Shown here: positions 9,065-15,902 of the stretch, one piece after another | How the letters are laid out: every line of letters begins with the position of its first letter | Numbering within the stretch: the stretch's first letter is position 1 | IMG/VR virus record: IMGVR_UViG_3300042905_002279 | Location: 1 to 39,113 of that record | Direction: 5' to 3' (one strand) | DNA length: 39,113 nt | Origin: a virus | Notes under the pieces: generated by a model | The model's database searches: none | What the model was told of the DNA's origin: nothing | Seen by the model: the letters and a program-made list of their open reading frames with translations, nothing else | Position numbers and translations under genes: made by a program

Positions 9065-9280
9065 ATGGCGCCGATTGATCCCCGCGATTTCGGAAAGCTT
9101 GAGGCTGAAGTTGCAATCCTTCGCACTCAAGTTTCCGCCTTAGCAACGGACATGCAAGCGCTTTTGGCTTTGGTCGAGCGCGGCAAAGGCGGGTGGCTTG
9201 TCATTGTCTTGGCCGGCACCATAACCAGCGCGCTTACTGTTTTGGCCATTAAGCTTCTGCCGATCTGGCCATTTCGATGA
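9065..9280 (+). CDS. XhlA-like small membrane protein (lysis cassette)
   Basis: This 71-residue protein has an N-terminal coiled coil (residues about 9-38, 'KLEAEVAILRTQVSALATDMQALLALVE') followed by one transmembrane segment (about 44-66, 'WLVIVLAGTITSALTVLAIKLL'). This is the layout of the haemolysin XhlA family, which works with holins in phage lysis. The ATG at 9065 is preferred over the GTG at 9050 because GGAG at 9053-9056 sits eight bases ahead of it. It is the first gene of the lysis cassette, and its stop overlaps the next start. Confidence 0.7.
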   Translation: MAPIDPRDFGKLEAEVAILRTQVSALATDMQALLALVERGKGGWLVIVLAGTITSALTVLAIKLLPIWPFR

Positions 9281-9570
9281 ACAAGGAAGAGATGTTTATC
9301 AGCGTCATGCTCGCCGGCGCGTCAGGATGGATTGCGGCGCTTGGGCGCGAATTGAAAAACGAGCGCAGGCGCTTGAATTGGAAGTTGGTCGCATTGGAAA
9401 CGCCAAGCGCCATTTCTTGCGGGGTGATCGGCGGCGGCATTGCAATCATGGCAGGCTGGACGCATCCCTTGGCGATTGCCGCTTGCGCTTCCATAGCCGG
9501 GCACATTGGCAGCGCGGTCATGATGCAATTCATCGTGAATTGGCTAAAAAAGCGTGTTGGCGATGAATGA
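9277..9570 (+). CDS. Probable holin (LydA-like)
   Basis: This 97-residue protein has a charged N-terminal half ('ELKNERRRLNWKL') and two or three hydrophobic segments ('MFISVMLAGASGWIAAL', 'PSAISCGVIGGGIAIMAGW', 'PLAIAACASIAGHIGSAVMM'), then a basic tail 'NWLKKRVGDE'. The size and layout match LydA-type phage holins, which make membrane lesions that release the endolysin. It overlaps the XhlA-like gene by four bases. A second holin candidate lies two genes downstream, so which one acts as the timer cannot be decided from sequence. Confidence 0.65.
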   Translation: MNKEEMFISVMLAGASGWIAALGRELKNERRRLNWKLVALETPSAISCGVIGGGIAIMAGWTHPLAIAACASIAGHIGSAVMMQFIVNWLKKRVGDE

Positions 9571-9850
9571 CCCCATGGCCGCCGCGCTGAAAGCGCGTGG
9601 GCCCCTGACCAATGAGGATTGCGAAGTCTTGGCGCGTATCCTGAGGGGCACGCCGGACATGCGCGGCGAGCGCTACCCGGTCATGCAGCAGGCCGGCCCG
9701 ATGGCGCCAACCATGCGCGAGCAAGGCAACGCGCTACGGGCCATGCTGGCCAAGCGCCCGGAAAAATTGACCGAGGCTGAAAAGCCGATCATGGCCACGC
9801 TGGAGGGCTTTATGATCCAGGGCGGGCCGTTTCCGAAGGTTGGAAAGTGA
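9563..9850 (+). CDS. Unknown soluble protein in the lysis cassette
   Basis: This 95-residue protein has no recognised domain. It is Met-rich and helical, with 'LTNEDCEVLARILRGTPD' and 'GERYPVMQQAGPMAPTMREQ'. The segment LARILRGTPD plus YPVMQ recurs, slightly changed (LARLLRGNPD plus YPVMQ), in the truncated gene at 38902-39113. No signal peptide or TM segment is visible. The start overlaps the holin stop. An upstream GTG at 9554 is in frame, but the ATG at 9563 gives tighter coupling. Possibly a lysis regulator or a moved virion fragment; both are guesses. Confidence 0.65.
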   Translation: MNDPMAAALKARGPLTNEDCEVLARILRGTPDMRGERYPVMQQAGPMAPTMREQGNALRAMLAKRPEKLTEAEKPIMATLEGFMIQGGPFPKVGK

Positions 9851-9862
9851 AGGATTGACCCC

Positions 9863-10273
9863 ATGGCACCATTACTGGCACTTGTTCCGGCGCTCTTGCC
9901 CGCGCTGGGCACGCTTATTGACCGGCTGATCCCTGACAAGGCAGAGGCCGAAAAGGCGCGCAATCAGCTTGAGGCGCAACTTGTGACCGCGGCTAATCAA
10001 GCCGCGTTGGCGCAGGTGGAAGTGAACAAGGTCGAGGCCGCGCATTCCAGCGTGTTTGTCGCCGGGTGGCGGCCGTCGATCGGCTGGGTTTGCGCCGCCG
10101 GGCTGGCCTGGGCTTTCGTGGTCGCGCCGGTCGCGTCTTGGGCGCTGATGGTGCTGGGCGTCAAGGCGGAATTGCCGGCCATCCAGTTTGATCACTTGTT
10201 TGAGTTGGTCTTGGCCATGCTTGGGATCGGCGGCTTGCGGACGTTTGAAAAGCTGCGCGGGGTGGCGCGGTGA
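9863..10273 (+). CDS. GTA-type three-TM phage holin
   Basis: This 136-residue protein matches the layout of the 'holin of 3TMs' family found in gene transfer agents and phages of Alphaproteobacteria. It has an N-terminal hydrophobic segment (1-23), an amphipathic 'DKAEAEKARNQLEAQLVTAA' helix, then the signature 'AGWRPSIGWVCAAGLAWAF' leading into TM2. TM3 and the C-terminal 'MLGIGGLRTFEKLRGVAR' follow. The protein would sit in the inner membrane and support release or activation of the adjacent endolysin. Stop and endolysin start overlap (GTGA). Confidence 0.85.
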   Translation: MAPLLALVPALLPALGTLIDRLIPDKAEAEKARNQLEAQLVTAANQAALAQVEVNKVEAAHSSVFVAGWRPSIGWVCAAGLAWAFVVAPVASWALMVLGVKAELPAIQFDHLFELVLAMLGIGGLRTFEKLRGVAR

Positions 10274-10722
10274 TCTCCGCCCGATGCGAATTGCGCCTGG
10301 CAGGCGTGCATCCTGATTTGGTGCGGGTGGTGCGGCGCGCGGCGCAAGGCGGCGCGACGTTCCGGGTGGTGGAAGGAATGCGGACGGTTGAACGCCAGCG
10401 CGATCTTGTGGCGGCTGGCGCATCCCAAACCATGAACAGCCGGCACATCACCGGCCACGCCGTGGATCTGGCGCCATTGGTTGACGGCGCCGTGTCCTGG
10501 GATTGGAAGCACTTCTTCCCAATGGCCGATGCCGTAGCCGATGCGGCGCGCAAGGAAGGCGTCCCGTTGATATGGGGCGGCGCATGGGGCCGGACGGTGC
10601 AAGACTGGCCCCAGGGCAGCGCTAAAGCGGCGCAGGATGCCTATGTGGCGGAACGGCGCGCGGCGGGTCGCAAGCCGTTCCTTGATGGGCCGCATTTTGA
10701 ATTGCCTGCTTGGCGACAATGA
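10270..10722 (+). CDS. Endolysin, M15-family peptidoglycan peptidase
   Basis: This 150-residue protein carries the VanY/M15 zinc peptidase motifs. SRHITGHAVD at residues 57-66 supplies His59 and Asp66, and 'DGPHFEL' supplies His142; 'WGGAWG' lies between. This is the T5-type L-alanyl-D-glutamate peptidase / D-Ala-D-Ala carboxypeptidase arrangement, full length for a single-domain endolysin. No signal peptide is present, so export depends on the holins encoded just upstream. The start is a GTG overlapping the holin stop. The 3' end overlaps an opposite-strand small membrane gene. Confidence 0.88.
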   Translation: MISARCELRLAGVHPDLVRVVRRAAQGGATFRVVEGMRTVERQRDLVAAGASQTMNSRHITGHAVDLAPLVDGAVSWDWKHFFPMADAVADAARKEGVPLIWGGAWGRTVQDWPQGSAKAAQDAYVAERRAAGRKPFLDGPHFELPAWRQ

Positions 10723-10783
10723 ACACAGCGCCAATCGCGCAGCCGATAGCAACGGCGGCAATCCAAGGAATAAAGTCAGTCAT
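10622..10783 (-). CDS. Possible small membrane protein
   Basis: This 53-codon frame starts at the ATG at 10783, 13 bases after the stop of the preceding leftward gene. It encodes MTDFIPWIAAVAIGCAIGAVFIVAKQAIQ, a single clear N-terminal TM segment, followed by a short Pro/His-rich tail. Its last 100 bases run antisense through the end of the endolysin gene, so the tail may only be what the opposite strand allows. It would be the last gene of the leftward early operon. Function unknown. Supported by operon position and the TM segment only. Confidence 0.4.
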   Translation of the reverse strand: MTDFIPWIAAVAIGCAIGAVFIVAKQAIQNAAHQGTACDPPRAVPPHRHPAPL

Positions 10784-10796
10784 TGGGCTGCCGGTG

Positions 10797-11045
10797 TCAT
10801 TCCCGTTCCTCCTTCGCGGCGGCAATTACGTAATCAGCAAGCCATGGTAGGTTGCCCTCAGCTATCGCGGTGATGCCGTTGTCATGCAGCGCGCGAAGAA
10901 ACGCGGCGATTGCATTGGCTGCCTCGCCTGTTAGCTTTTCGCAAGGCCCGTGCATCATGCCGTGGCGCGTTTCAAAGCATTCGCCTTCGCAAAGGCAGAT
11001 AGCACAAGCCGCCTTGTCCAGCGCGGCGCGGATGGGGTCAGTCAT
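10797..11045 (-). CDS. Unknown small cysteine-containing protein
   Basis: This 82-residue protein has 'CAICLCEGECFETRHG' near residue 15, with four cysteines and a histidine spaced like a possible metal-binding knuckle. A Cys also lies in 'HGPCEKLTGEAANAIAAFL', followed by a helical C-terminus. Phage early proteins of this general form are common and uncharacterised. It overlaps the upstream 199-residue gene by eight bases and is part of the leftward operon. No function is proposed. Confidence 0.65.
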   Translation of the reverse strand: MTDPIRAALDKAACAICLCEGECFETRHGMMHGPCEKLTGEAANAIAAFLRALHDNGITAIAEGNLPWLADYVIAAAKEERE

Positions 11046-11637
11046 TGCCTTCCCCTTTCAGCGCGCGGATGGCGGCGGCGATAGTAGTGTGGTGCAACCC
11101 TCTTTTTGCCCGTGCGTATGGCACTAATTTATGTTTCAAAGCGGAGTTTGTTGTGACATAAGTATGTGTCTCAACAAATTGCGCCGCTTCTTCCAGCGCA
11201 TCCTTGCGCGCGGTGGCGATGCGCGCTTCCACTTCGGCGGGCGTGAGAACTGGGGCGAGGTAGGTGCATTCTTTTGGGTTCCAATCGTTGCGGCTATAAA
11301 ACCATTTGGCGGTCCATCGGCAATTCTGCGCCTCACCAGCCGCCCGCCAGAAACGCGGGAATACGTCATGTTTTAATGGGCACACAAGCCAATGCCACCC
11401 ATCCCGTTCCGGGTTCAGCGGCACCCCAGGCTTGCCGGGCCATCCGCATTTCATCTCAGCAAGCGCGTCATCCAGCGGCTTGCTGTCCGCACCCACAAGG
11501 ACGCCATCGCCATCGTCATCAGGAAACCAGCCCTCAACTTCTACGGTGCGGCTTTGACCTTGATAGGTGATAGTTTCCGTGCGCTTGCGACGGCGCAGGA
11601 TGGCCCCTGTTTCAGGGTGTATCATTGTCTCGCTCAT
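11038..11637 (-). CDS. Unknown early protein with an MqsA-antitoxin-like N-terminal segment
   Basis: This 199-residue protein seems to have two parts. Residues 1-63 ('HPETGAILRRRKRTETITYQG', 'VEGWFPDDDGDGVLVGADSK') resemble the N-terminal segment of a group of alphaproteobacterial MqsA-family antitoxins, but the HTH half of those antitoxins is missing. Residues about 70-199 ('GVPLNPERDGWHWLVCPLKH', 'YLAPVLTPAEVEARI') resemble a phage module that displays a Trp-rich core and ends in a helical tail. The gene is in the leftward operon and overlaps its downstream neighbour by eight bases. The antitoxin resemblance is from memory of family patterns and needs a profile search. Confidence 0.65.
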   Translation of the reverse strand: MSETMIHPETGAILRRRKRTETITYQGQSRTVEVEGWFPDDDGDGVLVGADSKPLDDALAEMKCGWPGKPGVPLNPERDGWHWLVCPLKHDVFPRFWRAAGEAQNCRWTAKWFYSRNDWNPKECTYLAPVLTPAEVEARIATARKDALEEAAQFVETHTYVTTNSALKHKLVPYARAKRGLHHTTIAAAIRALKGEGND

Positions 11638-11693
11638 GGCTTCCTCATTTCAGCAAGCGCGCGGGTCAGGTCCATGCTGGCAATTCGCCAATA

Positions 11694-12101
11694 TCATATT
11701 TCGGCATTGTCATTTCCCCCCAGGGCGGCGCACGTCGCAGCAACACGTTCATATTTTTCAGGGGTGGTGTGGCCATCCCATATCGCCGCGCCTTCGGGGA
11801 CGTGTGCGAACAGATGCGCGTGACTGTCGTGATAGTGCCAGGACGCTTGCCCTGTTGGCAGTGTGATGTAGATGCAGCCGTGCCAATCTTCGGACCATCC
11901 TTCGATGGCGGTGCGCGTTCGCACAGACGGAAACATCGCCGCCAGCAACGCGACGACGCGATTGCGTTCTTCGTATGCCGCGTCCTTGCTTTCCAGCAGC
12001 GCATCACGCTCGGCTGCGAGGGATCGAAGGGCGGTGGCTTGATACACAAGGCACTCAATGGCTTTCGCCAGCCGTTTCGCTTCTTCCGTGGTGATACTCA
12101 T
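11694..12101 (-). CDS. Unknown conserved early protein
   Basis: This 135-residue protein has an N-terminal coiled-coil-like half (residues 1-50, 'KAIECLVYQATALRSLAAERDALLESKD') and a C-terminal half with 'WHGCIYITLPTGQASWHYHDSH' and 'WDGHTTPEKYERVA'. The second half is a conserved block I know from many phage proteins of unknown function; the His-rich stretch could bind metal but no enzyme family is evident. The ATG at 12101 is chosen because it overlaps the stop of the upstream gene (ATGA). The 56 bases downstream, before the next gene, hold only chained ORFs of 13-15 codons, perhaps gene remnants. Confidence 0.7.
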   Translation of the reverse strand: MSITTEEAKRLAKAIECLVYQATALRSLAAERDALLESKDAAYEERNRVVALLAAMFPSVRTRTAIEGWSEDWHGCIYITLPTGQASWHYHDSHAHLFAHVPEGAAIWDGHTTPEKYERVAATCAALGGNDNAEI

Positions 12102-12469
12102 TTCTTCCGCGCCTCCATCATCGCGTCGGCCATACGGTATGCCATACAAGCGAATGATTCCATGTCTCCATCCGCATGATTTGGATTTGCCAAAACAGCC
12201 TTCATCCAATCACTCGCAAATTCATCGCGTAGGGTTTTGCATGGCTGATCTGTGATGATGTCAGGCAATGGCGCATCGGGCAGCGTGTCGCTGACATAAA
12301 CTTCGCTGATCAGGTCGAGTGAATTAGTGATGCCAAGAACATAAGAACCGTTTTCTTTCCATGTCATATCATACGCCGCAAAAGTGCGGTCACACCAACT
12401 AACGCGGGTTAATGGCCCAACAATAAGGCCGCCCCGCGTCCGGTAATACGCGCCTTCACGAATTTTCAT
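12098..12469 (-). CDS. Unknown conserved early protein
   Basis: This 123-residue protein has an N-terminal beta-rich segment 'MKIREGAYYRTRGGLIVGPL' followed by Trp-containing strands, and a C-terminal helical part 'LRDEFASDWMKAVLANPNH..CMAYRMADAMMEARKK'. Both blocks occur in hypothetical proteins of phages infecting Gram-negative bacteria. No catalytic motif is visible. It is coupled by four-base overlaps to genes on both sides in the leftward operon. Confidence 0.7.
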   Translation of the reverse strand: MKIREGAYYRTRGGLIVGPLTRVSWCDRTFAAYDMTWKENGSYVLGITNSLDLISEVYVSDTLPDAPLPDIITDQPCKTLRDEFASDWMKAVLANPNHADGDMESFACMAYRMADAMMEARKK

Positions 12470-12597
12470 ATCACCGCTCCCAAAATTGCCAGCGCCAGAA
12501 TAGCGCCGCAGATTGCCAAGATTGCCAGCGCCTCGCTGCGCCTGATCGGCGCATATTGCCGATCAGGGCCAGGGCCGGGATAAAAGCCGCCGGTCAT
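12466..12597 (-). CDS. Tiny membrane protein (43 aa)
   Basis: This short frame starts at the ATG at 12597 and stops at 12466, with ATGA overlaps at both ends. It encodes MTGGFYPGPGPDRQYAPIRR, then a 19-residue hydrophobic stretch (ALAILAICGAILALAILGAV). Double coupling and a single clear TM segment make it a real gene despite its size. The topology suggests an N-terminal cytoplasmic or periplasmic Pro-rich tail. Function unknown. Confidence 0.7.
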   Translation of the reverse strand: MTGGFYPGPGPDRQYAPIRRSEALAILAICGAILALAILGAVI

Positions 12598-12851
12598 GGA
12601 AATACCTTTGCGTCATATACGCGATTGCGAATTTCGTAAGGGTCGTTGCTTTCCCCTATAATGGCGACATGGCGCGGATTTGGTATTTGATCACGCATTT
12701 TTGCTAATTCATCATCGCAAAATTCCGCAATCGTGTTTAAAAAATCCTTTATCACCATTCCATTTCCAATATAAGTTCCGGTGCCTTTCCAGCCGGACAT
12801 AGTGTGCATTTTAGCGCGCACCCTATTTCCAATTTTCAATTTTTTGGCCAT
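12594..12851 (-). CDS. Unknown small protein
   Basis: This 85-residue protein has a basic N-terminus 'MAKKLKIGNRVRAKMHTMSGWKGTGTY', which looks like a small SH3-like beta barrel, and a charged C-terminus with 'CDDELAKMRDQIPNPRHVA'. A strong ribosome site (AAGGAG on the minus strand, at about 12858-12863) precedes the ATG. It lies directly downstream of ssb in the leftward operon, so a DNA-related role is possible, but nothing in the sequence proves it. Confidence 0.65.
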   Translation of the reverse strand: MAKKLKIGNRVRAKMHTMSGWKGTGTYIGNGMVIKDFLNTIAEFCDDELAKMRDQIPNPRHVAIIGESNDPYEIRNRVYDAKVFP

Positions 12852-12863
12852 CTTTCTTACTCC

Positions 12864-13286
12864 TTAAAACGGGATTTCATCGTCAATATCAGCCGGCGCA
12901 TGGCGTGGCGCGTCATTGGCAGGCGCATCGCCGCCCGCATCCTTCGGGCTAAGCAGCACAAGTTCACCCTTGAAGGGTGGCAGCACGACCTCAGTGCTGT
13001 AGCGGTCATTGCCTGACTGATCCTGCCATTTGCGGGTCTGTAATTTGCCTTCCAAGCAAACCAAGGATCCTTTGCGGAGATAGCGTTCCGCAATATCGGC
13101 AAGCTTTTCATTCGTGACGGCGATGTTATGCCATTCCGTCTTTTCTTTCGGATTGCCGTCCCGGTCCTTCCAGCGCTCGGACGTGGCAATGCTGAAATTC
13201 ACAACCTTGCCGCCGTTCTGAAAGTTTCGCACTTCCGGGTCTTTGCCGAGACGCCCGATCAGCGTCACTTTGTTAAGACTGCTCAT
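12864..13286 (-). CDS. ssb: Single-stranded DNA-binding protein
   Basis: This 140-residue protein has the full SSB layout. An OB-fold starts '[21 protein letters not shown]' with '[28 protein letters not shown]', then '[35 protein letters not shown]'. An acidic linker follows and the tail is DIDDEIPF, the C-terminal tip by which SSB recruits partner proteins. It coats ssDNA during phage replication and recombination. Its start overlaps the stop of the Sak4-like ATPase gene, a pairing expected because such recombinases act on SSB-coated DNA. Confidence 0.95.
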   Translation of the reverse strand: MSSLNKVTLIGRLGKDPEVRNFQNGGKVVNFSIATSERWKDRDGNPKEKTEWHNIAVTNEKLADIAERYLRKGSLVCLEGKLQTRKWQDQSGNDRYSTEVVLPPFKGELVLLSPKDAGGDAPANDAPRHAPADIDDEIPF

Positions 13287-14266
13287 TCTGCGGGTTCCTG
13301 TTCTGTGACTGCTTCCGTAAGCCGTGCCGTAATGGCCGCGTTAATATCTGCAACGGTGTCAGGGTAGCGTTCCTTCACGGCGCCAAAGGTGCCGACATTT
13401 TCTTGAGCCCAAGCGCGCAACGCGGCGGGATCATGCGCCAACAGGCCAATCGCTTTCATTGCGGCGCGGTGCCAGATTTCCACGCTGCCAAAAGCGTGTT
13501 CCTTGGCGTTCGGGTCAATCAGCGGCAGGGCCTCGTTTGCCGGGCTTGCGGCGGGCGCTGGGGCGGGTGCGGGTTCATCCGTGCCGCTTTCCAGCCATTG
13601 CAACAACTGCCGCCCTGTGCCTTCCGTAATGGTGTCGCGCCAGCCATCAAATAGCGTAGTGCGATCTTTGGAAGCCGCCGCTTTGTGGTCAATGTCAATA
13701 TCCATGACCACGGTAAATTCGTATTCCACGCCGTCGCGTTGCACTGGCGCCAGCCCGACCTTGCGCGGCACTTGCTTGCCCCGGTCATTGGTTTCCAGCA
13801 CGTATTCGGTTTTAACGCGCATGGTCACGATAATGTGGCATCGGCTGGAAAGCAGCGATTCCACCAGCGCATTATGATCCGGCGTCACTTCGCGCCAGGC
13901 GGCGTAGGAATTGGTGCCGGGGCGATTGGCAATCTGGCCTTGCTTATCCAGCAAGCCGCCGGCGCCAGCCCATGCGTGGGAAAGGCTGTCAACGATAATC
14001 GTATCGTATCCGCCATTCTCAAACGCCGTGATAGCTTCACGGTATTTGTTGACGGTGTAGGGCTTCTCCAGCGTGATCACGTCATAATCGCCAAGGCTGG
14101 CGTAAAGATCAGCGGAACCGTTTTCGGTGTCGATGATGCCGACCTTGCCGCCAATGCCAAACGCCAGCTTGAGCGCAGACATGGTTTTACCGGACCCTGA
14201 CGGGCCGATCAGCGCAAGGCGTAGCTTTGCCTTGCGCCTTTGTGCTTTGCGGATTTGCAGTGCCAT
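13283..14266 (-). CDS. Sak4-like RecA-fold ATPase (recombination)
   Basis: This 327-residue protein has Walker A GPSGSGKT at residues 21-28, '[15 protein letters not shown]' at about 44-58, and a Walker B-like strand '[15 protein letters not shown]' at about 87-101. These are the RecA-core features of the Sak4 family of phage recombination proteins, which anneal DNA together with SSB. A Pro/Ala linker (about 232-246) precedes a C-terminal helical extension. Position between a Gp157-like gene and ssb supports a single-strand annealing role. A generic AAA/P-loop partner of replication is the alternative. Confidence 0.8.
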   Translation of the reverse strand: MALQIRKAQRRKAKLRLALIGPSGSGKTMSALKLAFGIGGKVGIIDTENGSADLYASLGDYDVITLEKPYTVNKYREAITAFENGGYDTIIVDSLSHAWAGAGGLLDKQGQIANRPGTNSYAAWREVTPDHNALVESLLSSRCHIIVTMRVKTEYVLETNDRGKQVPRKVGLAPVQRDGVEYEFTVVMDIDIDHKAAASKDRTTLFDGWRDTITEGTGRQLLQWLESGTDEPAPAPAPAASPANEALPLIDPNAKEHAFGSVEIWHRAAMKAIGLLAHDPAALRAWAQENVGTFGAVKERYPDTVADINAAITARLTEAVTEQEPAE

Positions 14267-14267
14267 T

Positions 14268-14816
14268 TCATTTTTCCTTCGAGGTTATCACAAGAGAGGG
14301 CGGCGTTTGCACCAGCACGGCGCCGGGGATGTCATCGCCACGGGCAAGCCGCGCCTTGATTAGCGCCTTGTCGGGTTCGCGCTTCATGCGCCAGCAGTCA
14401 TCGGGCAGCGCCTTTTCATCGGTGATTTCTGCCGACTTGGCGCCGTTGACGCGCAACGTGGCGCGGTGGTGTTTGCTTTCGGCAATGGCCGCGCCGGGGT
14501 CGCCACAGTCCGCCAGGCCAGCACGCAACGCCTCACGGGCTTGTGCTGCGCCGCGCGTCAATTCCGCCTGGACGCGCGTCCAGTATGTGACGGCGCGCTT
14601 GGCTTCTGTCTCGGCATCCTCCAGCGCCACAATGGCATCCAGCGCCCCGGTAAAGCTGGCGTCAAAGCTATTGGCCTGCGCTGCTTTGCTGGTGGCGCAC
14701 TTGGCGCCGATCAGCGCCAGGCGCATTGGATGCGCGTCATAGTCCGGCATGGTGGCCGGCACTTGCACCGCGCGTATATCTTCGCGGAGCGTGGCGGCGA
14801 TTTCATCGGCGGTCAT
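14268..14816 (-). CDS. Siphovirus Gp157-like protein
   Basis: This 182-residue protein ends with 'LPDDCWRMKREPDKALIKARLARGDDIPGAVLVQ', the typical C-terminal signature of the Gp157 family ('P-x-K-xx-I-K-xx-L-xx-G-xx-VPGA'). A long helical N-terminal and central part (about residues 50-110, rich in Ala/Glu/Arg) could form a coiled coil. Gp157 proteins are commonly encoded next to phage recombination and SSB genes, as here. Their biochemical role is not settled. Coupled by ATGA overlap to the upstream gene. Confidence 0.75.
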   Translation of the reverse strand: MTADEIAATLREDIRAVQVPATMPDYDAHPMRLALIGAKCATSKAAQANSFDASFTGALDAIVALEDAETEAKRAVTYWTRVQAELTRGAAQAREALRAGLADCGDPGAAIAESKHHRATLRVNGAKSAEITDEKALPDDCWRMKREPDKALIKARLARGDDIPGAVLVQTPPSLVITSKEK

Positions 14817-15058
14817 TGTCCATCTCCAAACAAAGAGAGTTGTCCCGGTTCAGGGATCAGCACTTGCGCGCCCGCCGCTTGCAGCAGCGCAGCCAATGCG
14901 GAAGCTTCCGCCCGGCATTGCGCGGCATCATCGCGGGATTGCGCGGCGCGGTCAGGATCGGCGCAATCATGACGATCCGCCGAGGCTTCAAGGTCGCGGG
15001 CATTCAGGACGCATCGCGCGTGGATCGCCGCAACGGTGGCAATCTGGAAGGCGTTCAT
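14813..15058 (-). CDS. Unknown small helical protein
   Basis: This 81-residue protein starts 'MNAFQIATVAAIHARCVLNARDLEASADRH'. An Ala/Asp/Arg-rich helical middle and a C-terminal 'VLIPEPGQLSLFGDGQ' follow. The QLSLF pentapeptide followed by acidic/polar residues resembles a sliding-clamp-binding motif (QxxLF), which would fit a replication or recombination gene cluster. This is only a motif-level suggestion. The ATG at 15058 overlaps the stop of the membrane gene upstream. Confidence 0.6.
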   Translation of the reverse strand: MNAFQIATVAAIHARCVLNARDLEASADRHDCADPDRAAQSRDDAAQCRAEASALAALLQAAGAQVLIPEPGQLSLFGDGQ

Positions 15059-15225
15059 CACGCCAGCCCCAGCAGCACAAGCCAAACCGCCACGACCCAG
15101 GCGATGCCCTGGAACAACGCCTCAAACGCGGCGTTGACAGGTCCAGCGCCAATCGCCATCGTCAGGATCAGCAGCGCGCAAAGCGGGCCGAAGACAATCC
15201 ACCAGATAATGCGTTCCGGGGTCAT
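15058..15225 (-). CDS. Small two-TM membrane protein (55 aa)
   Basis: The protein MTPERIIWWIVFGPLCALLI.. has two hydrophobic segments (about residues 6-25 and 34-54) joined by a short 'GAGPVNAAFEALFQ' loop. GGAGG on the minus strand sits seven bases before the ATG at 15225, so this start is preferred to the TTG at 15240. ATGA overlaps couple it to the pentapeptide gene upstream and the 81-residue gene downstream. A superinfection or membrane-remodelling role is possible but unsupported. Confidence 0.65.
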   Translation of the reverse strand: MTPERIIWWIVFGPLCALLILTMAIGAGPVNAAFEALFQGIAWVVAVWLVLLGLA

Positions 15226-15902
15226 GACGCGTTCCTCCAACGCTTTATAGCTTTGGCGAACATCGCCAGAATGTCTTGCGTTTCATCGCCAAGCGGCGTC
15301 CCGGCGCGCGTGGCTTTCCAGTGCTTACGGCCTTCTTCCAGCGTAAAGAACCGGCACCCGGCTTTGATGTAAAAGCCATCTTCGCAATGCCACAAGAAAA
15401 ACTCCCAACCATCCAAGCGCGTGGCGCGGCGCAAGATACCAATAGCAGTTTTGTCGTTGTTGATTTTGGCGCCCTGCAAATCGGCGCCCTGCAAATAGGC
15501 GCCCTGCAAATCGGCGCCCTGCAAATCGGCGCCCCGCAAATAGGCGCCCCGCAAATAGGCGCCCTGCAAATAGGCGCCCTGCAAATAGGCGCCCTGCAAA
15601 TCGGCGCCCCGCAAATAGGCGCCCCGCAAATAGGCGCCCTGCAAATAGGCGCCCCGCAAATAGGCGCCCTGCAAATAGGCGCCCTGCAAATAGGCGCCCT
15701 GCAAATCGGCGCCCTGCAAATCGGCGCCCTGCAAATAGGCGCCCCGCAAATCGGCGCCCCGCAAATAGGCGCCCCGCAAATAGGCGCCCTGCAAATCGGC
15801 GCCCCGCAAATCGGCGCCCCGCAAATAGGCGCGGTTTCCGACTTCACCGCGCAACCAGCGCGCATGATCCGCCAGCACGGCGGCGATTTTTTCCTTGGTC
15901 AT
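15222..15902 (-). CDS. Pentapeptide-repeat protein
   Basis: This 226-residue protein has three parts. The N-terminal helix (residues 1-24) is MTKEKIAAVLADHARWLRGE. Then come 24 uninterrupted A-[YD]-L-[QR]-G pentapeptides (residues 25-144), which should fold as a right-handed quadrilateral beta helix of six coils. The C-terminal domain (145-226) has 'GWEFFLWHCEDGFYIKAGCRFFTLEEGRKHW', a block seen in other phage pentapeptide proteins. Known relatives include DNA mimics that act on gyrase, but this helix is less acidic than those and no function can be assigned. The repeats are extraordinarily uniform (see findings). It is second in the leftward operon and overlaps both neighbours. Confidence 0.9.
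   Translation of the reverse strand: MTKEKIAAVLADHARWLRGEVGNRAYLRGADLRGADLQGAYLRGAYLRGADLRGAYLQGADLQGADLQGAYLQGAYLQGAYLRGAYLQGAYLRGAYLRGADLQGAYLQGAYLQGAYLRGAYLRGADLQGADLQGAYLQGADLQGAKINNDKTAIGILRRATRLDGWEFFLWHCEDGFYIKAGCRFFTLEEGRKHWKATRAGTPLGDETQDILAMFAKAIKRWRNAS
15471..15830 (-). repeat. 24 tandem 15-bp repeats encoding the pentapeptides
   Basis: On the minus strand the unit is GCC-[TAT or GAT]-TTG-[CAG or CGG]-GGC, repeated 24 times with no indel. Within the unit I see variation at only two bases, the first base of codon 2 and the middle base of codon 4, each with two states. Because the unit has no stop in most frames, long false ORFs cross it on both strands. There are no spacers, so it is not a CRISPR array. 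Confidence 0.95.

Noticed and set aside
15471-15830. CRISPR array
   Set aside because: The repeats are 15 bp, directly adjacent without spacers and in frame with a known protein repeat; no cas genes are present.
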